Shown here piece by piece: positions 32,950 to 42,008 of a stretch of 58,922 bases of DNA. The notes below the pieces were generated by a model that saw only the letters and a program-made list of their open reading frames with translations, was not told where the DNA came from and ran no database searches. Location: the NCBI RefSeq assembly GCF_027484545.1, contig NZ_JAIXST010000075.1:1-58922 (forward strand). The letters are read 5' to 3'. The stretch is from Runella sp. (lineage in GTDB: Bacteria > Bacteroidota > Bacteroidia > Cytophagales > Spirosomataceae). Numbering within the stretch: the stretch's first letter is position 1; the number at the start of each line of letters is the position of its first letter. The translations under genes were made by a program, and so were the position numbers.

Positions 32950-33852
32950 ATGACCAAAAAGAAGAACACTCCGATTCCGATTCTGAAGCCATCGCAGTTT
33001 GATGATTATTTGTTTGCGGGCTGGAAAGCGCCTATTTCGGGGTTTTACGACCGATTTCACGTTTCGCGCATCGAGGATTATAAACATCACTTGACGCTGC
33101 CGTTGTTGCCCCACCGCCGGTCGGTTTGTTTTTTTGTATTTCTAACCCAAGGAAAAGTCATCCGCAGCAAAGGGCTGACCAATTATGAAATTACTTCCGA
33201 TTCTTTCTTTTTTCTTGCCGCCGACCAAATCACGTCGTTGGAGTACGTCAGCGCTGATGCCGAAGGGTTTTATTGCCATTTTCTGCCCGAAATCTTCAAT
33301 CAATCGGTTTTCAAAATTGATTTTGAAAATGACTTTCCCTTTTTTCAACTCACCGGCGAGCCGCTGCTGAAAGTAAGCGACAAAGAGCGTTTTGTGCAGT
33401 TATTGCATATTCTTGAAAATGAAAATTACAGAAACCGGGAAGAGCGTTTTGCGTTGATTCCCCTTTACTTGCATACGCTTTTATCGGAATTGAAACTCCA
33501 AATGGAGCCTGCTGCGCTAAAAGTAAAAAATGCGTCGGCACTGCTTACACAACGCTACAAAAATGCCCTTTCGGAGTTTATCTATGAGAAAAAAACGGTG
33601 GCTGAATTTGCTGATTATTTGGCCGTTACGCCCAACCATCTCCACAAATGTGTCAAAGCCGCTACGGGAAAATCAGCCCATCACCTGCTTGATGATATGC
33701 GTATTTTAGAGGCAAAAGTGTTACTGAAACAAACAGATCTGACCATTGGTGAAATTGCCTTCAAAATTGGCCGCTTTGAACCCAGCGATTTCAGCCGATT
33801 CTTTAAAACAAATACGGGAATGACGCCTTCGAAGTATAGACTAAGTGAATGA
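32950..33852 (+). CDS. AraC-family regulator
   Basis: 300 residues. The N-terminal sensing domain (about 30-150) includes SVCFFVFLTQGKVIRSKGL and ITSDSFFFLAADQ; the C-terminal AraC HTH (about 200-300) includes TVAEFADYLAVTPNHLHKCVKAATGKS and IGEIAFKIGRFEPSDFSRFFKTNTGMTPSKYR. It is oriented towards the hydroxycinnamate genes and separated from them only by repeat DNA, so it may regulate that cluster (inference). It could instead control the dehydrogenase genes behind it. Confidence 0.85.
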   Translation: MTKKKNTPIPILKPSQFDDYLFAGWKAPISGFYDRFHVSRIEDYKHHLTLPLLPHRRSVCFFVFLTQGKVIRSKGLTNYEITSDSFFFLAADQITSLEYVSADAEGFYCHFLPEIFNQSVFKIDFENDFPFFQLTGEPLLKVSDKERFVQLLHILENENYRNREERFALIPLYLHTLLSELKLQMEPAALKVKNASALLTQRYKNALSEFIYEKKTVAEFADYLAVTPNHLHKCVKAATGKSAHHLLDDMRILEAKVLLKQTDLTIGEIAFKIGRFEPSDFSRFFKTNTGMTPSKYRLSE

Positions 33853-34062
33853 CGAATGACTCGAATGACGAGTGACGAATGGTTTTGCGGGGCATTTGTG
33901 TGAATAATGAATTATTCAAATGGCTCAAGCAGCACATTTTTGCGAATGATGAGCGGCCCGCCGCCGCGGGTTAGAATAACGAGGACTAATAAATACATTC
34001 AAATTCGGTATTTAAAATTCGTTACTCGTCATTCGAATAATTCGTCACTCGAAATTTATTAT
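33848..34062. repeat. Long ATTCGTCATTC palindrome with nested GC-rich block
   Basis: Left arm AATGACGAATGACTCGAATGAC, right arm CGTTACTCGTCATTCGAATAATTCGTC. Inside lies a GC-rich block AGCGGCCCGCCGCCGCGGGTT (about 33953-33973, reverse orientation). The 334-base gap up to 34187 contains this repeat and the promoter at 34134-34162. An ORF at 33907-34152 consists of repeat sequence and is not a gene. Confidence 0.65.
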
Positions 34063-34133
34063 TTAAAAAAAGATTGTTTTTGCATACTATTCAACGTTTC
34101 TTGCCTACCATCTGAGCTAAAAAAAGCGCAACT

Positions 34134-34162
34134 TTGCATTGTGTTATTCTGATATATTTTTG
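34134..34162 (+). promoter_or_regulatory. Bacteroidota-type promoter for the hydroxycinnamate operon
   Basis: TTG at 34134-34136 and TATTTTTG at 34155-34162, 18 bases apart, 24 bases before the MFS start at 34187. Confidence 0.6.
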
Positions 34163-34186
34163 TAACATTTCAACCCAACGCAATTG

Positions 34187-35488
34187 ATGCCCTCTTCGCT
34201 CCGCGCTTCGTGGTATGCCGTTTTTGTGCTGACCCTGGCCAATATTTCTTCGTTTATTGATCGTCAAATTTTGAGTCTGTTAGTAAAGCCCATCAAACGG
34301 GATTTGCACCTGTCGGATACCGAAATGAGTTTGTTGATGGGGCTGAGTTTTGCAATTTTTTACACGTTGTTCGGCATGTTCATCGGGCGACTTGCCGACC
34401 GAAGCAGCCGCCGAAATATCATTCTGGTAGGTATTACGGTCTGGTCGGCCATGACGGCACTTTGCGCGGGCATTGGCAATTATTTTCAGTTTTTCATGGC
34501 GCGTATGGGTGTTGGTGTGGGAGAATCGACGCTGTCGCCTTCGGCTTTTTCGCTGATTGCCGATCTGTTTCCTAAAAATCGTTTGGCGACGGCCATGAGC
34601 GTGTTTTCGATGGGCGTATTTCTGGGCTCGGGTTTGGCAATGCTCATCGGCTCGGGAATTGTGGCCAAATTGCCCGCCGAAGGGATGGTTACGGTGCCTG
34701 TTTTTGGTGAAATTTTCCCCTGGCAATTGATTTTTCTGTACGTAGGATTGCCCGGATTAGTAATTGCTTTATTGCTTCTTACGGTTAAGGAACCCGCGCG
34801 TACCAATACTTTAATGGTTAAAAATCAAACGGTTAAACTTTCTTTTTCGGAATCGCTGAAAATCATTTTTAAACATAGAAAAGCCTACTTGCTGATTTGC
34901 TTTGCCACGGCCTGTCAGGCATTGATCAATTACGGCTGCAATGCGTGGATACCCACGTTTGTCATTCGTACCTACGGTTGGGAAGCTCCGAGAGCAGGGG
35001 CATTTTATGGAGCCGTCGTGGTCGTTGCTTCGCTGTTGGGCGTTTTGTTTGGCGGTTGGTATGCTGATAAACTGACCAAACAGGGCATCGCTGACGGCCG
35101 ATTGCGCGTGGGTGTTTTGGGGATATCGATGGCACTTTTTGCCTTTTTTATACCGCTCCTGCCCAAAGCCGAATGGGCGTTATTAGCTATTTCCATTCCT
35201 GTTTTTGGTTTGGCGTCTCCTTTCGGGGCGGCCACGGCGGCAATTCAGGAAATCATGCCCAACCAGGTACGGGCGTTGGCTTCGTCGATTTTTCTTTTTA
35301 TTCTCAACCTGATCGGCATTGGCCTGGGGCCGTTATTGGTGGCCTTTTTTACCGATTTTGTTTTTAAAGACGAATCTATGATTCGCTATTCCATTGTATT
35401 TCTATACCTGATAGGTGGCGGCTTTGGTCTGTTGTTCAGTTGGTTATCGTTGAAGCCTTACCGACTTGCAGTGCAAGAGTATAAATAG
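34187..35488 (+). CDS. MFS transporter (spinster/hexuronate-like branch)
   Basis: 433 residues from ATG 34187, with about 12 helices. LANISSFIDRQILSLLVKPIKRDL, the motif A loop GRLADRSSRRNIILVG, and RMGVGVGESTLSPSAFSLIADLFP are typical of the MFS branch that includes Spns-like proteins and carboxylate transporters found in aromatic clusters. It is first in a run with crotonase, feruloyl-CoA synthase and SDR genes, so uptake of hydroxycinnamates is the likely role (inference). It differs clearly from the two AAHS proteins. Confidence 0.86.
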   Translation: MPSSLRASWYAVFVLTLANISSFIDRQILSLLVKPIKRDLHLSDTEMSLLMGLSFAIFYTLFGMFIGRLADRSSRRNIILVGITVWSAMTALCAGIGNYFQFFMARMGVGVGESTLSPSAFSLIADLFPKNRLATAMSVFSMGVFLGSGLAMLIGSGIVAKLPAEGMVTVPVFGEIFPWQLIFLYVGLPGLVIALLLLTVKEPARTNTLMVKNQTVKLSFSESLKIIFKHRKAYLLICFATACQALINYGCNAWIPTFVIRTYGWEAPRAGAFYGAVVVVASLLGVLFGGWYADKLTKQGIADGRLRVGVLGISMALFAFFIPLLPKAEWALLAISIPVFGLASPFGAATAAIQEIMPNQVRALASSIFLFILNLIGIGLGPLLVAFFTDFVFKDESMIRYSIVFLYLIGGGFGLLFSWLSLKPYRLAVQEYK

Positions 35489-35530
35489 GGACAAGTTTTT
35501 AATTTTTACGTGATTCAACGTCAAAAGAGT

Positions 35531-36286
35531 ATGCTGCAAACTGAAATAAAAGACGAACTTTTGTTCGTAAAAATCAATCGCCCCGAAAAGCGAAATGCCA
35601 TCAATGATGAACTGCTTTTGAGCATTGAGACCGTTTTTACGACGATACCTGCCGGCATCAAATGCGCGATTATTTACGGAGAAGGCTCCCATTTCAGCGC
35701 GGGCCTCGACCTTTCGGCCTTGCGGGAAAGAGATATCGTGGAGGGACTGCGTCATTCCCGAATGTGGCATCGGGTCATGGAGAGAATTCAGTTTGGTACC
35801 GTACCCGTCATCGCGGTTTTGCACGGTGCCTGTGTGGGAGGAGGATTGGAAATTGCGGCGGCGTGTCATATCCGAGTAGCCGAAAAAAGCACCTTTTATG
35901 CTCTTCCGGAAGGGCAGCGCGGGATTTTTGTGGGCGGCGGTGCTTCGGTGCGGTTACCCAAACTCATCGGCATGGCGCGCATGACCGACATGATGCTCAC
36001 GGGCCGGGTGCTGACTGCCGAAGAAGGACTGACCTATGGACTTTCACAATACGTAACGGAAGAGGGAAAAGGACTCGAAAAAGCGGTTGAGTTGGCTAAA
36101 AAAATTGCTTCCAACGCCGAAATAACCAACTACGCCCTGATGCACGTTTTGCCCAAAATCGTTGATTCGGGACAAACAGAGGGATTGATGATGGAATCGC
36201 TCATTGCGGCGATCTCGTCGGCAAGCCCAGAAGCTCAAAAGCGATTACAGGATTTTTTGGAAGGACGCGCCAAAAAGGTGATTTAA
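35531..36286 (+). CDS. Enoyl-CoA hydratase/isomerase (crotonase) family protein
   Basis: 251 residues from ATG 35531 (MLQTEIKDELLFVKINRPEKRNAIN). Crotonase oxyanion motifs are present: GSHFSAGLDLSAL (about 58-70) and HGACVGGGLEIAAACHIRVAE (about 99-119). The second catalytic region reads ALPEGQRGIFVGGGASVRLPKLIG, with a Glu available. Length and motifs differ from the classic feruloyl-CoA hydratase/lyase (Ech), so beta-oxidation-type hydration of an aryl-acyl-CoA is at least as likely as retro-aldol cleavage. It lies between the MFS and fcs genes, 25 bases before fcs. Confidence 0.85.
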   Translation: MLQTEIKDELLFVKINRPEKRNAINDELLLSIETVFTTIPAGIKCAIIYGEGSHFSAGLDLSALRERDIVEGLRHSRMWHRVMERIQFGTVPVIAVLHGACVGGGLEIAAACHIRVAEKSTFYALPEGQRGIFVGGGASVRLPKLIGMARMTDMMLTGRVLTAEEGLTYGLSQYVTEEGKGLEKAVELAKKIASNAEITNYALMHVLPKIVDSGQTEGLMMESLIAAISSASPEAQKRLQDFLEGRAKKVI

Positions 36287-36311
36287 TTAGTGAGATACAG
36301 ACAGTTAAGCT

Positions 36312-38114
36312 ATGTTTAAAGATACTGCATTTGGGCCAACGATTACCGAAAAAACGACACAAGCGGATGGCTCCGTTTTGTTGAAATTACAACAACCGTT
36401 GGCGGAGTTTCCCGAAAAATTAACCCAAAAACTCATTGATTGGACTAATAAAGAGCCCGATAAGTTATTTCTGGTGCATCGAAACCCTACAACCGGTAAC
36501 TGGGAAGGAATATCGTATGCGGAAACGGTGCAGAAAGTACGCGGCATTGCCCAATACTTGCTCGACCTGCATTTTTCTGAGGGCGAAACCATCGTTATTC
36601 TTTCTGAAAATAGTCTCGAACACGCGCTTTTAGCCTTGGCGGCGGTTCACATCGGCATTCCGTATTCGCCGATTTCTCCGCCGTATTCGTTGATTTCCAA
36701 TGATTTTGGAAAGCTGAAACATTGTCTGGAAGTGATGACCCCCAAAGTCATTTTTGCCCAAAATGGAAAAGTATATGCCCAAGCCCTGACCTTGGCCAAA
36801 CAGCTTTTTCCCGAGGCGAAAATCGTGACGGTCGAGTCGGGAATGGAGATAGATTTTGCTGAATTGTTAAATACGGTACCTACCGAAGCCGTAGAAGCGG
36901 CGTATTCTAAGGTAAATGCCGATACGGTAGCCAAAGTGTTATTTACTTCGGGATCAACGGGTTTGCCCAAAGGCGTCATCAACACGCAGCGGATGTGGTG
37001 CGCCAATTTACAGCAAATTACGCAGGTGTTTCCTTTTATGGCATCTGAGCCGCCTGTGTTTGTGGATTGGCTGCCATGGAACCACACTTTTGGCGGAAAT
37101 CATAACTTTGGATTGACCCTTTACAACGGCGGCACGCTTTACATCGACGAGGGTAAACCTACGCCGAAGGGCGTCGAAATGACGGTTCAAAATCTGCGCG
37201 GCATCTCGCCCACGGCGTATTTTAACGTGCCCAAAGGCTTTGAAATGTTGATTCCTTACTTTGAAAAAGAGCCTGAGTTACGAAATACATTTTTTAAAAA
37301 TTTACATATTCTTTTTTATGCCGGTGCCAGTTTAGCGCAGCCCGTCTGGAACCGCCTGGAAGAGTTGGCGTTGGAAACCATTGGCCAAAAAATTCCCATC
37401 ATTACCGGTTTAGGCTGTACTGAATCGGGACCCTCGGCCATGTTTGCGAGTTGGCACGGGGCGTTTTCAGGCTTGTTGGGCGTGCCGGTGGCGGGCATGG
37501 AAGTAAAATTAGTGCCCGATGGCGATAAAATGGAGGCACGCTACAAAGCACCCAATGTCACGCCCGGTTATTGGCGGAATCCCGAAGCGACCGCCAATGC
37601 CTTTGATGAAGAGGGATATTACAAAACGGGCGATGCGGTGAAGTTTGTGGACGAAAATGAGCCTGATAGAGGCTTGGCGTTTGACGGTCGCATTGCCGAA
37701 GATTTCAAATTGTCGACCGGAACGTGGGTGAATGTGGGCGTTTTGAAGGCCAAAGTGTTAACGGCAGGTTCGCCTATTGTGCAGGATGTGGTCATTGCGG
37801 GACTGGACCGTGATTATGTTGGGGTCATATTATTTTTAAATCCCGATGCCTGTCGGAAATTGGCAGCATTGGATGAATATATTGCTAATGAGGATGCTTT
37901 TCAGCATGAATCGGTGCAAAAATTCATTGATGAAATGCTGGAACGCTTACAGGCACAGGCGACGGGAAGTGCAACTTTGGTAGCCAAAGCCGTTATCGCC
38001 ATCGAGCCGCCTTCCATTGATTTGGGGGAGATCACTGATAAAGGTTCACTGAATCAGCGGGCCGTATTGAAATATAGAGCTAATTTGGTGGAGAAATTGT
38101 ACGGGAAACGGTGA
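36312..38114 (+). CDS. fcs: Feruloyl-CoA synthase
   Basis: 600 residues of the AMP-forming acyl-CoA synthetase family. The P loop is LFTSGSTGLPKGVINT (about 213-228), followed by DWLPWNHTFGGNHNFG, the family-specific motif of feruloyl-CoA synthases, then GLGCTESGP and YYKTGDAVKFVD. The C-terminal part is of the Fcs type (FDGRIAEDFKLSTGTWVNVG), where the usual lysine motif region is rearranged. It activates ferulate, p-coumarate or caffeate to the CoA thioester using ATP. With the crotonase and SDR it forms a side-chain shortening module. Confidence 0.93.
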   Translation: MFKDTAFGPTITEKTTQADGSVLLKLQQPLAEFPEKLTQKLIDWTNKEPDKLFLVHRNPTTGNWEGISYAETVQKVRGIAQYLLDLHFSEGETIVILSENSLEHALLALAAVHIGIPYSPISPPYSLISNDFGKLKHCLEVMTPKVIFAQNGKVYAQALTLAKQLFPEAKIVTVESGMEIDFAELLNTVPTEAVEAAYSKVNADTVAKVLFTSGSTGLPKGVINTQRMWCANLQQITQVFPFMASEPPVFVDWLPWNHTFGGNHNFGLTLYNGGTLYIDEGKPTPKGVEMTVQNLRGISPTAYFNVPKGFEMLIPYFEKEPELRNTFFKNLHILFYAGASLAQPVWNRLEELALETIGQKIPIITGLGCTESGPSAMFASWHGAFSGLLGVPVAGMEVKLVPDGDKMEARYKAPNVTPGYWRNPEATANAFDEEGYYKTGDAVKFVDENEPDRGLAFDGRIAEDFKLSTGTWVNVGVLKAKVLTAGSPIVQDVVIAGLDRDYVGVILFLNPDACRKLAALDEYIANEDAFQHESVQKFIDEMLERLQAQATGSATLVAKAVIAIEPPSIDLGEITDKGSLNQRAVLKYRANLVEKLYGKR

Positions 38115-38134
38115 CTCTTTGATACTTCTTGTCG

Positions 38135-38285
38135 TAAATTTTTTTTACACAGAGTTACACAAAGGTTTACGCAGAGAAGCACAGAGTATAATCGGATTTA
38201 AAAAATTAAAGCGCGTAGAGAATTGAATTTAAAAAATCTGTGAAAATCCGTGTTCCGAAGGATCCGTTTCATCCGTGTTCCATAG
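38135..38285. repeat. Spacer with ACACAGAG and ATCCGTG type repeats
   Basis: The gap between fcs and the SDR contains ACACAGAGTTACACAAAGG, ACGCAGAGAAGCACAGAG, and then CTGTGAAAATCCGTG and CATCCGTGTTCCATAG. These short units look like dispersed intergenic repeats; they hold no ORF and no clear promoter. Confidence 0.5.
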
Positions 38286-38299
38286 AAAACGATTGAATT

Positions 38300-39067
38300 A
38301 TGCAATTACAACAAAAAACTTTCCTCGTCACCGGTGGAGCTTCGGGCTTGGGATTTGCCACGGCAAAAATGATTGTGGAAAATGGCGGTAATGTCGTTTT
38401 GCTCGATGTGAATGAAGAGGCAGGACAAAAAGCCGAACGTGAATTAGGGCCACAGGCCCGTTTTGCGAAAACCGATGTAAGCGACGAAGGACAGGTTCTG
38501 GATGCCATTGATTTGGCTATCAGTACGTTTGGAGGTATCAATGGCGTAGCCAATTGTGCCGGTATCGGCCCTGCCCAACGAGTAGTGGGGAAAAACGGCC
38601 CTCACGCGTTAGGGCTTTTCTCGAAAGTCATCCAAATCAACCTTATCGGCACCTTCAACGTCATTCGATTGGTAGCGGCTGTCATGCAAAACAATGAAGC
38701 GGGAGGCAGCGGCGAACGGGGAGTTATCATTAACACCGCATCAGTGGCGGCCTTCGACGGTCAAATCGGGCAGGCCGCTTATTCGGCGTCCAAAGGCGGT
38801 ATTGTAGGTATGACGTTGCCGATTGCACGCGAGTTGGCGCGATTCGGCATTCGGGTAATGACCATTGCGCCGGGGATTTTTGAAACCCCTCTGCTCATGG
38901 GAATGTCCGACGATATCAAAGCTTCGCTGGGCCAACAGGTGCCGTTTCCTTCGAGGCTGGGTCAGCCCGATGAGTACGCGGCATTGGTGAAACATATCAT
39001 TGAAAATCAAATGCTTAATGGCGAAGTGATTCGCCTTGACGGAGCCATCCGAATGGCAGCAAAATAG
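38300..39067 (+). CDS. SDR-family 3-hydroxyacyl-CoA dehydrogenase (17beta-HSD10-like)
   Basis: 255 residues of classical SDR type: NAD-binding TGGASGLGF (about 11-19), [16 protein letters not shown] with the catalytic Ser, and YSASKGG with the Tyr/Lys pair, then [10 protein letters not shown]. The [24 protein letters not shown] region and the short C-terminus fit type II 3-hydroxyacyl-CoA dehydrogenases (HSD17B10). In this operon it would oxidise the beta-hydroxy aryl-CoA made by the crotonase, giving a beta-keto thioester for a thiolase. A dedicated thiolase is not seen nearby; PcaF-like or other thiolases would be needed. Confidence 0.87.
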   Translation: MQLQQKTFLVTGGASGLGFATAKMIVENGGNVVLLDVNEEAGQKAERELGPQARFAKTDVSDEGQVLDAIDLAISTFGGINGVANCAGIGPAQRVVGKNGPHALGLFSKVIQINLIGTFNVIRLVAAVMQNNEAGGSGERGVIINTASVAAFDGQIGQAAYSASKGGIVGMTLPIARELARFGIRVMTIAPGIFETPLLMGMSDDIKASLGQQVPFPSRLGQPDEYAALVKHIIENQMLNGEVIRLDGAIRMAAK

Positions 39068-39121
39068 CTATGTACTTTATTTTTTACCAAGAACTGATAA
39101 CGATTAACCGATAACTATACA

Positions 39122-40228
39122 ATGAATCCTCCTTTCAGAGCCGACCACGTGGGCAGTTTGCTGCGTACGCCCGAAGTAAAAGAAAACCGCTTCAAATGGA
39201 AAAAAGGCGAAATTTCAGCCGAAGAATTGCGCGCCATTGAAGACGCAGGCATTGCCGAGACCGTCAAAAAATTGGAAGCTACGGGCATGAAATCTATCAC
39301 CGACGGAGAATTTCGTCGGGATTATTTTCACCTTGATTTTTTGAAAGAATTGGATGGCGTCACCGTCACGGGCGGCATCGATGCTAACCCAAATGCCAAA
39401 GCGGCAGAAGATGGATTTACGCCGCCAAAATTGAGCGTAACGGGCAAATTAAAACACGTTAAAGACATTCAGGTGGCTGATTTTGAGTACTTAAAATCAG
39501 TCGTAACCCAAACGCCGAAAGTCTCCATTCCATCGCCGACGATGGTGCATTTCAGAGGTGGGCGCAAATCGATAGACATCAATTCGTATCCCGACATGGA
39601 CGAGTTTTTCCATGATTTGTCGGTGGCGTATCGGCAGGAAATTGATCATTTGTACAAAGCAGGACTGCGTTATTTGCAATTGGATGATACTAATTTGGCC
39701 TACCTCTGCGACCCAAAAATGCGGGCCGCTGCCGCCGAACGCGGCGAAGACCCCAACGAATTGCCCAGAACTTACGCCGCGCTGATCAATTCGGTCATTG
39801 ACGGCCGTCCCGAGGATTTGACGGTCGGCATTCACCTGTGCCGAGGCAATTACCGGAGTACGTGGTTTGCCGAAGGCGGTTATGAACCCGTCGCGGAAAT
39901 TCTGTTTAACAGCATCAACGTAGACGCCTATTTTCTGGAATACGACGACGAGCGTTCGGGCGATTTTGCACCGTTGCGTTTTGTGCCCAAAGATAAAAAT
40001 GTGGTTTTGGGCATTATTTCGTCAAAAGTAAGAGCACTGGAAAGCATTGACGATTTGGCGAAACGCATTGACGAAGCCGCTCAGTACATGCCTTTGGAGC
40101 AGATGTGCGTGAGTCCGCAGTGCGGATTTTCATCCACTCACCACGGCAACGACCTGACTCACGATGACCAATGGCGCAAGATGGAATTGGTGGTGAATAC
40201 GGCCATTAAAGTATGGGGCGAAGCATAA
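39122..40228 (+). CDS. MetE-like (cobalamin-independent methionine synthase C-domain) methyltransferase
   Basis: 368 residues corresponding to the catalytic domain only: FRADHVGSLLRTPEV, ITDGEFRRDYFHLDFL, LQLDDTNLAYLCD, VGIHLCRGNYRST with a zinc Cys/His set, FLEYDDERSGDFAPLRF and CVSPQCGFSSTHHGN (second Cys). This is the YxjG/H-like stand-alone MetE family. In its position it could accept methyl groups released by O-demethylation of ferulate- or vanillate-type compounds through a folate carrier (inference), rather than serve general methionine synthesis. Confidence 0.87.
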   Translation: MNPPFRADHVGSLLRTPEVKENRFKWKKGEISAEELRAIEDAGIAETVKKLEATGMKSITDGEFRRDYFHLDFLKELDGVTVTGGIDANPNAKAAEDGFTPPKLSVTGKLKHVKDIQVADFEYLKSVVTQTPKVSIPSPTMVHFRGGRKSIDINSYPDMDEFFHDLSVAYRQEIDHLYKAGLRYLQLDDTNLAYLCDPKMRAAAAERGEDPNELPRTYAALINSVIDGRPEDLTVGIHLCRGNYRSTWFAEGGYEPVAEILFNSINVDAYFLEYDDERSGDFAPLRFVPKDKNVVLGIISSKVRALESIDDLAKRIDEAAQYMPLEQMCVSPQCGFSSTHHGNDLTHDDQWRKMELVVNTAIKVWGEA

Positions 40229-40249
40229 ACGCAGCAGACAACTAATCGA

Positions 40250-41365
40250 ATGAAAAAACTACTTTTCTTTCTCCTGATTCCGTGTTTGAGTTTTGCTCAA
40301 AATGTATCAAAAATAGACACAGGAGCCATCATTGGGGCAAAATATCGTATCCTTTTTCCCGAAAACTGGAAAGGGAAATTGGTCATGTATGCGCACGGCT
40401 ACGAGTTTATGGGGGCCAAACCGCTCCAAAGTGAGAGTTCTGATTTTCCAAAACGAATGGCTCCTTTTCTCGAACGGGGCTTTGCCGTTGCCGCTTCCGA
40501 TTACCGTGTTCAGGGGTATTCTTTGCCCGAAGGTGTGGACGATACGGAAGCTTTGCGGGGCTATTTTGTCAAAAAATACGGAAAACCCGATTCGACCTTT
40601 ATGGTAGGGCATTCCTTGGGCGGCGGCGTAACGCTGGCGATGATGGAAAATTTCGGCAAAAATTACCACGGCGCTTTACCGCTGTGTCCGTTGTCGAGTC
40701 GGCCGTATTTGCAGTGTCGCAAAGAGTTTGATATGTACGCTACGTTCAATGGATTGTTTCCCAACGTGGTCAAATCGCTCTCCGAGATATTCGACCTATC
40801 GAAGCCGTATCAGGCGCAGGATGCCCGTAAAATGGTAGCCCGCGCGATGGAAATCCGGAAGGCTATTTATGCAAAAGATTCTGCCTTAGCGGTAGCTTTT
40901 GCCAAACGCTTCGACCTGAAAGCAGACGATCTGCCGTTCTCGTTATTTTTCAATGAAAATGTACTTCGTGATTTAGCCCAAAAAACGGGAGGAAATCCGT
41001 TTGACAATACCAACACCCTGTACAGCGGTTTCCCCAACGACTTAGCTGTCAATCAGAAAGCCGAGCGCTTGGCGGCCACGGTCAACCCCGAATCCATTTT
41101 TTCTAAATACGACCGTACGGGAAATGTCAACACGCCGGTGGTGGCCATGCATACCATTTATGACCAGCTCATTCCGCCGACGTACGGGATCGTTAATTTT
41201 GAAAATATGGTTCATAAACAGGGCAAAGACGCCTATTTCACGGTAAAATACACTAATGGACAAGGCCATTGTAATTTCACCAATTCCCAAACCACCCAGG
41301 CTTTTGACGAACTCAGAAGTTGGGTCAAAACGGGAGTGAAGGCAAAGGCAGGATTTGTTGAATGA
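40250..41365 (+). CDS. Secreted alpha/beta hydrolase (esterase-like)
   Basis: 371 residues with a signal peptide (MKKLLFFLLIPCLSFAQ). Alpha/beta hydrolase core: VMYAHGYEF, FAVAASDYRVQGYS and the nucleophile elbow VGHSLGGGV (about 122-130); a late His lies in NGQGHCNF. The extra helical cap in the middle (about 150-260) resembles feruloyl esterase/tannase-like or prolyl-oligopeptidase-like hydrolases. It would cut hydroxycinnamate esters outside the cytosol and supply the Fcs pathway (inference from context). It starts 21 bases after the MetE-like gene. Confidence 0.82.
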   Translation: MKKLLFFLLIPCLSFAQNVSKIDTGAIIGAKYRILFPENWKGKLVMYAHGYEFMGAKPLQSESSDFPKRMAPFLERGFAVAASDYRVQGYSLPEGVDDTEALRGYFVKKYGKPDSTFMVGHSLGGGVTLAMMENFGKNYHGALPLCPLSSRPYLQCRKEFDMYATFNGLFPNVVKSLSEIFDLSKPYQAQDARKMVARAMEIRKAIYAKDSALAVAFAKRFDLKADDLPFSLFFNENVLRDLAQKTGGNPFDNTNTLYSGFPNDLAVNQKAERLAATVNPESIFSKYDRTGNVNTPVVAMHTIYDQLIPPTYGIVNFENMVHKQGKDAYFTVKYTNGQGHCNFTNSQTTQAFDELRSWVKTGVKAKAGFVE

Positions 41366-41438
41366 CGAATGAGAGCATGACGAGTGACGAATTTTTTTTA
41401 GTACAACATTCGTCACTCGCCCATTCGTCATTCTCCCT
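41363..41438. repeat. ATTCGTCATTC palindrome behind the esterase gene
   Basis: TGACGAATGAGAGCATGACG on the left, a T8 run, ATTCGTCACTCGCCCATTCG on the right. It is a shorter copy of the family, located between convergent genes. Confidence 0.6.
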
Positions 41439-41794
41439 CATTTATCGCTTTTTCTTGCTGTTTTGATGGAGGAGACCGTGATAGATAGGAGTTCATCGGC
41501 TTCTTTGTAGACTGGTATTATATCCGTTCTGATGTCCAGTAACAACGCAACGATAAATTCTAACCAAAACATTGTTTCATCTAATTCTTCCTCCACAATT
41601 TTGAGCTTATTAATGAAATCAGGAGTTGATTTTCCTCGACAAGCTGCGCGATAATTAGCGGCTGTTGACGGAGCCGAACGTACAATTTGGTTTCTCGCGG
41701 CCTTAAATTCCGGTTCATTGGGTAATTTTCTCGTCAATAAAATAACCGAGATTGCCCAGTTTTTATATCTCACCTTTAGTTCATCTATGTTCAT
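41438..41794 (-). CDS. Four-helix-bundle protein (S23/intervening-sequence family)
   Basis: 118 residues. WAISVILLTRKLPNEPEFKAARNQIVRSAPSTAANYRAACRGKSTPDFINKLKIVEEELDETMFWLEF is the standard signature of the small four-helix-bundle proteins named after proteins encoded in 23S rRNA intervening sequences. Free-standing copies are frequent in Bacteroidota genomes and have no proven function. This one lies alone between repeat blocks, opposite in direction to its neighbours. Confidence 0.88.
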   Translation of the reverse strand: MNIDELKVRYKNWAISVILLTRKLPNEPEFKAARNQIVRSAPSTAANYRAACRGKSTPDFINKLKIVEEELDETMFWLEFIVALLLDIRTDIIPVYKEADELLSITVSSIKTARKSDK

Positions 41795-41847
41795 AAAAGA
41801 AAATTTATTTCGATAGACGATGTTGTTTAGGATTAGTCACTTTTCCA

Positions 41848-41998
41848 ATGACGAATTTAGAATTACGAATGACGAATAAATTTTTTTCACTAAATACATT
41901 CGTCACTGCGGCGGCCCGCTTGAATAACTCGTCATTCGAAAGTGTTGCTTAAAAAATTCGTCCTTCGTCATTCGAATAATTCGTCATTCGCAAAAACA
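41848..41998. repeat. Long ATTCGTCATTC palindrome with nested GC-rich block
   Basis: Left arm AATGACGAATTTAGAATTACG, right arm CGTCCTTCGTCATTCGAATA and ATTCGTCATTCG. A GC-rich block CTGCGGCGGCCCGCT interrupts the middle (about 41903-41917). It ends 11 bases before the amidohydrolase start codon, much as the pcaG and pcaB copies do. Confidence 0.68.
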
Positions 41999-42008
41999 TA
42001 TTAAAAAA

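Noticed and set aside
33907..34152. 81-residue plus-strand ORF
   Set aside because: It lies within the ATTCGTCATTC palindrome and its GC-rich insert, has no domain and no conserved-looking sequence.
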